NCBI GenBank assembly: GCA_021736615.1
Contig: JAIPFN010000086.1
Location: 1 to 5,096, forward strand
Direction of reading: 5' to 3'
From: Phycisphaerae bacterium
GTDB lineage: Bacteria; Planctomycetota; Phycisphaerae; Sedimentisphaerales; Anaerohalosphaeraceae
Length of the DNA: 5,096 nucleotides
Shown here: positions 4,480-5,096 of the stretch, one piece after another
How the letters are laid out: each line of letters begins with the position of its first letter
Position numbering within the stretch: the first letter of the stretch is position 1
The notes under the pieces: model-generated
Told to the model about the DNA's origin: nothing
The model's database searches: none
Seen by the model: the letters and a program-made list of their open reading frames with translations, nothing else
Made by a program: the position numbers and the translations under genes

Positions 4480-4531
4480 CCGCCTTCGGCGGATGCTGTT
4501 TAATATAAAATACAGCGTGGGCATGACCCAC
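4480..4531. repeat. Three adjacent palindromes in the argB-argD gap (REP-like)
   Basis: The first stem is CCGCC/GGCGG with a TTC loop (4480-4492). The second is GCTGT/ACAGC with a 12-nt AT loop (4495-4516). The third is GTGGG/CCCAC with a CATGA loop (4517-4531), touching the second. The compact palindrome row between two genes resembles a repetitive extragenic palindromic element. The last stem ends 9 nt before the weak argD ribosome binding site (4541-4544). No copy elsewhere in this window was found. Confidence 0.5.
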
Positions 4532-4550
4532 CCTACTTGAAAGATGTGTT

Positions 4551-5096
4551 ATGAATACTAAAGAAATAATTGAAATGTTTGATCGGTATGTTATTGCTAA
4601 CTACGGCCGGCTGCCCAGGGCTATTGTCAAGGGCGAGGGAAACTGGCTTTGGGACGCCGACGGCAATAAGATACTTGATATGTTTCCCGGCTGGGCCGTT
4701 AGCGGGATTGGTCACTGCCATCCGAAAGTTGTCGCGGCGATACAAAAACAGGCCGCTGAGCTTTTACATATTGACAATACATTCTATATCGAACAGCAGG
4801 GCAAACTCGCCAAGCTGCTTAGCGACCGTGCATTCGGCGGCAAGTGTTTTTTCTGCAACAGCGGAGCCGAAGCTAACGAAGCTGCTATGAAACTGGCTCG
4901 CAGGCATACGCCAAGAGAAAAATATAAATACATAACTACCGAAGGCAGTTTCCACGGCAGGACTTTCGCGGCTGTGACGGCGACGGCACAACCTAAGTAT
5001 CACGAGGGTTTTTTGCCGATGCTTCCAGGTTTCGATTATATTCCGTTCAACGATGTTGACGCGCTGCGAAAAGCGTTTAGCGACGAGACAGCTGCC
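4551..5096 (+). CDS. argD: Acetylornithine aminotransferase (ArgD), N-terminal part, runs off the right edge
   Basis: The first 182 codons of a class III, PLP-dependent aminotransferase, with no stop before the window ends; the family is usually near 390-400 residues. ArgD (EC 2.6.1.11) converts N-acetylglutamate semialdehyde and glutamate to N-acetylornithine and 2-oxoglutarate in the cytoplasm, and often also acts on succinyldiaminopimelate. Visible family features: the [11 protein letters not shown] segment (34-44), the GIGHCHP loop (52-58), [10 protein letters not shown] (103-112, cofactor phosphate binding) and SFHGRT (133-138, aromatic/His stacking on the PLP ring). The cofactor lysine lies beyond the edge. 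The ATG at 4551 has only a weak AAGA site at 4541-4544. Ornithine or 4-aminobutyrate aminotransferases are alternatives by sequence, but the place directly after argB favours argD. Confidence 0.92.
   Translation, partial: MNTKEIIEMFDRYVIANYGRLPRAIVKGEGNWLWDADGNKILDMFPGWAVSGIGHCHPKVVAAIQKQAAELLHIDNTFYIEQQGKLAKLLSDRAFGGKCFFCNSGAEANEAAMKLARRHTPREKYKYITTEGSFHGRTFAAVTATAQPKYHEGFLPMLPGFDYIPFNDVDALRKAFSDETAA

Noticed and set aside
3911..4531. Minus-strand 206-codon frame opposite argB
   Set aside because: It is long but antisense to a gene with all ArgB motifs; the product has no recognisable domain and its start lies in the palindrome-rich gap.
4570..4890. Plus-strand 106-codon frame inside the argD region
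   Set aside because: The frame starting at 4551 encodes clear ArgD motifs through to the window edge, so this is a shadow.

Overview
The window is a stretch of bacterial chromosome of moderate GC, with ordinary Shine-Dalgarno starts and TAA or TAG stops on every complete gene. My best guess at the source is a planctomycete (Phycisphaerae-like) from an environmental genome. This rests on memory of similar small proteins: the 91-residue helical protein and a glycine-zipper lipoprotein ending in a PVYGF-type tail. No sequence search supports it, so it is only a lead.

Layout. Positions 1-56 hold a minus-strand start with a very good ribosome binding site, but its frame closes after 15 codons; it may be the head of a frameshifted small gene running off the left edge. 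Diverging from it on the plus strand is a CPBP-family (CAAX protease-like) membrane protein at 176-859, read from a TTG start. After a 250-bp spacer comes a TIM-barrel sugar phosphate isomerase/epimerase-like protein (1110-1910). It faces a minus-strand group of three small genes: a 140-aa glycine-zipper lipoprotein (1982-2404), its shorter 86-aa tandem paralogue (2453-2713), and a 91-aa helical hypothetical protein (2826-3101). The two lipoprotein genes share their leader sequence as well as their N-terminal halves.

Positions 3102-3541 are a structured, mostly non-coding region. It holds an imperfect inverted repeat (3253-3305), a complete tRNA-Thr(UGU) gene (3332-3403), a degenerate 7-bp tandem repeat (3412-3454) and the argB leader. 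The right third is arginine biosynthesis: complete argB (3542-4414, acetylglutamate kinase, with the N-terminal helix typical of arginine-sensitive enzymes) and the first 182 codons of argD (4551 to the right edge, acetylornithine aminotransferase). The 136-bp argB-argD gap carries four small hairpins, two TATAAT boxes and a near-match to an ARG box.

How the genes work together: only argB and argD form a clear pathway unit. ArgB makes N-acetylglutamyl-phosphate; after ArgC reduces it (gene not in this window), ArgD transaminates the semialdehyde to N-acetylornithine. The other genes look like independent housekeeping or envelope genes. I see no CRISPR array, transposase, phage gene or toxin-antitoxin pair. 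I do not see a convincing new multi-gene system; the most unusual material is the lipoprotein duplication with its conserved leader, and the intergenic structures around the tRNA and between argB and argD.
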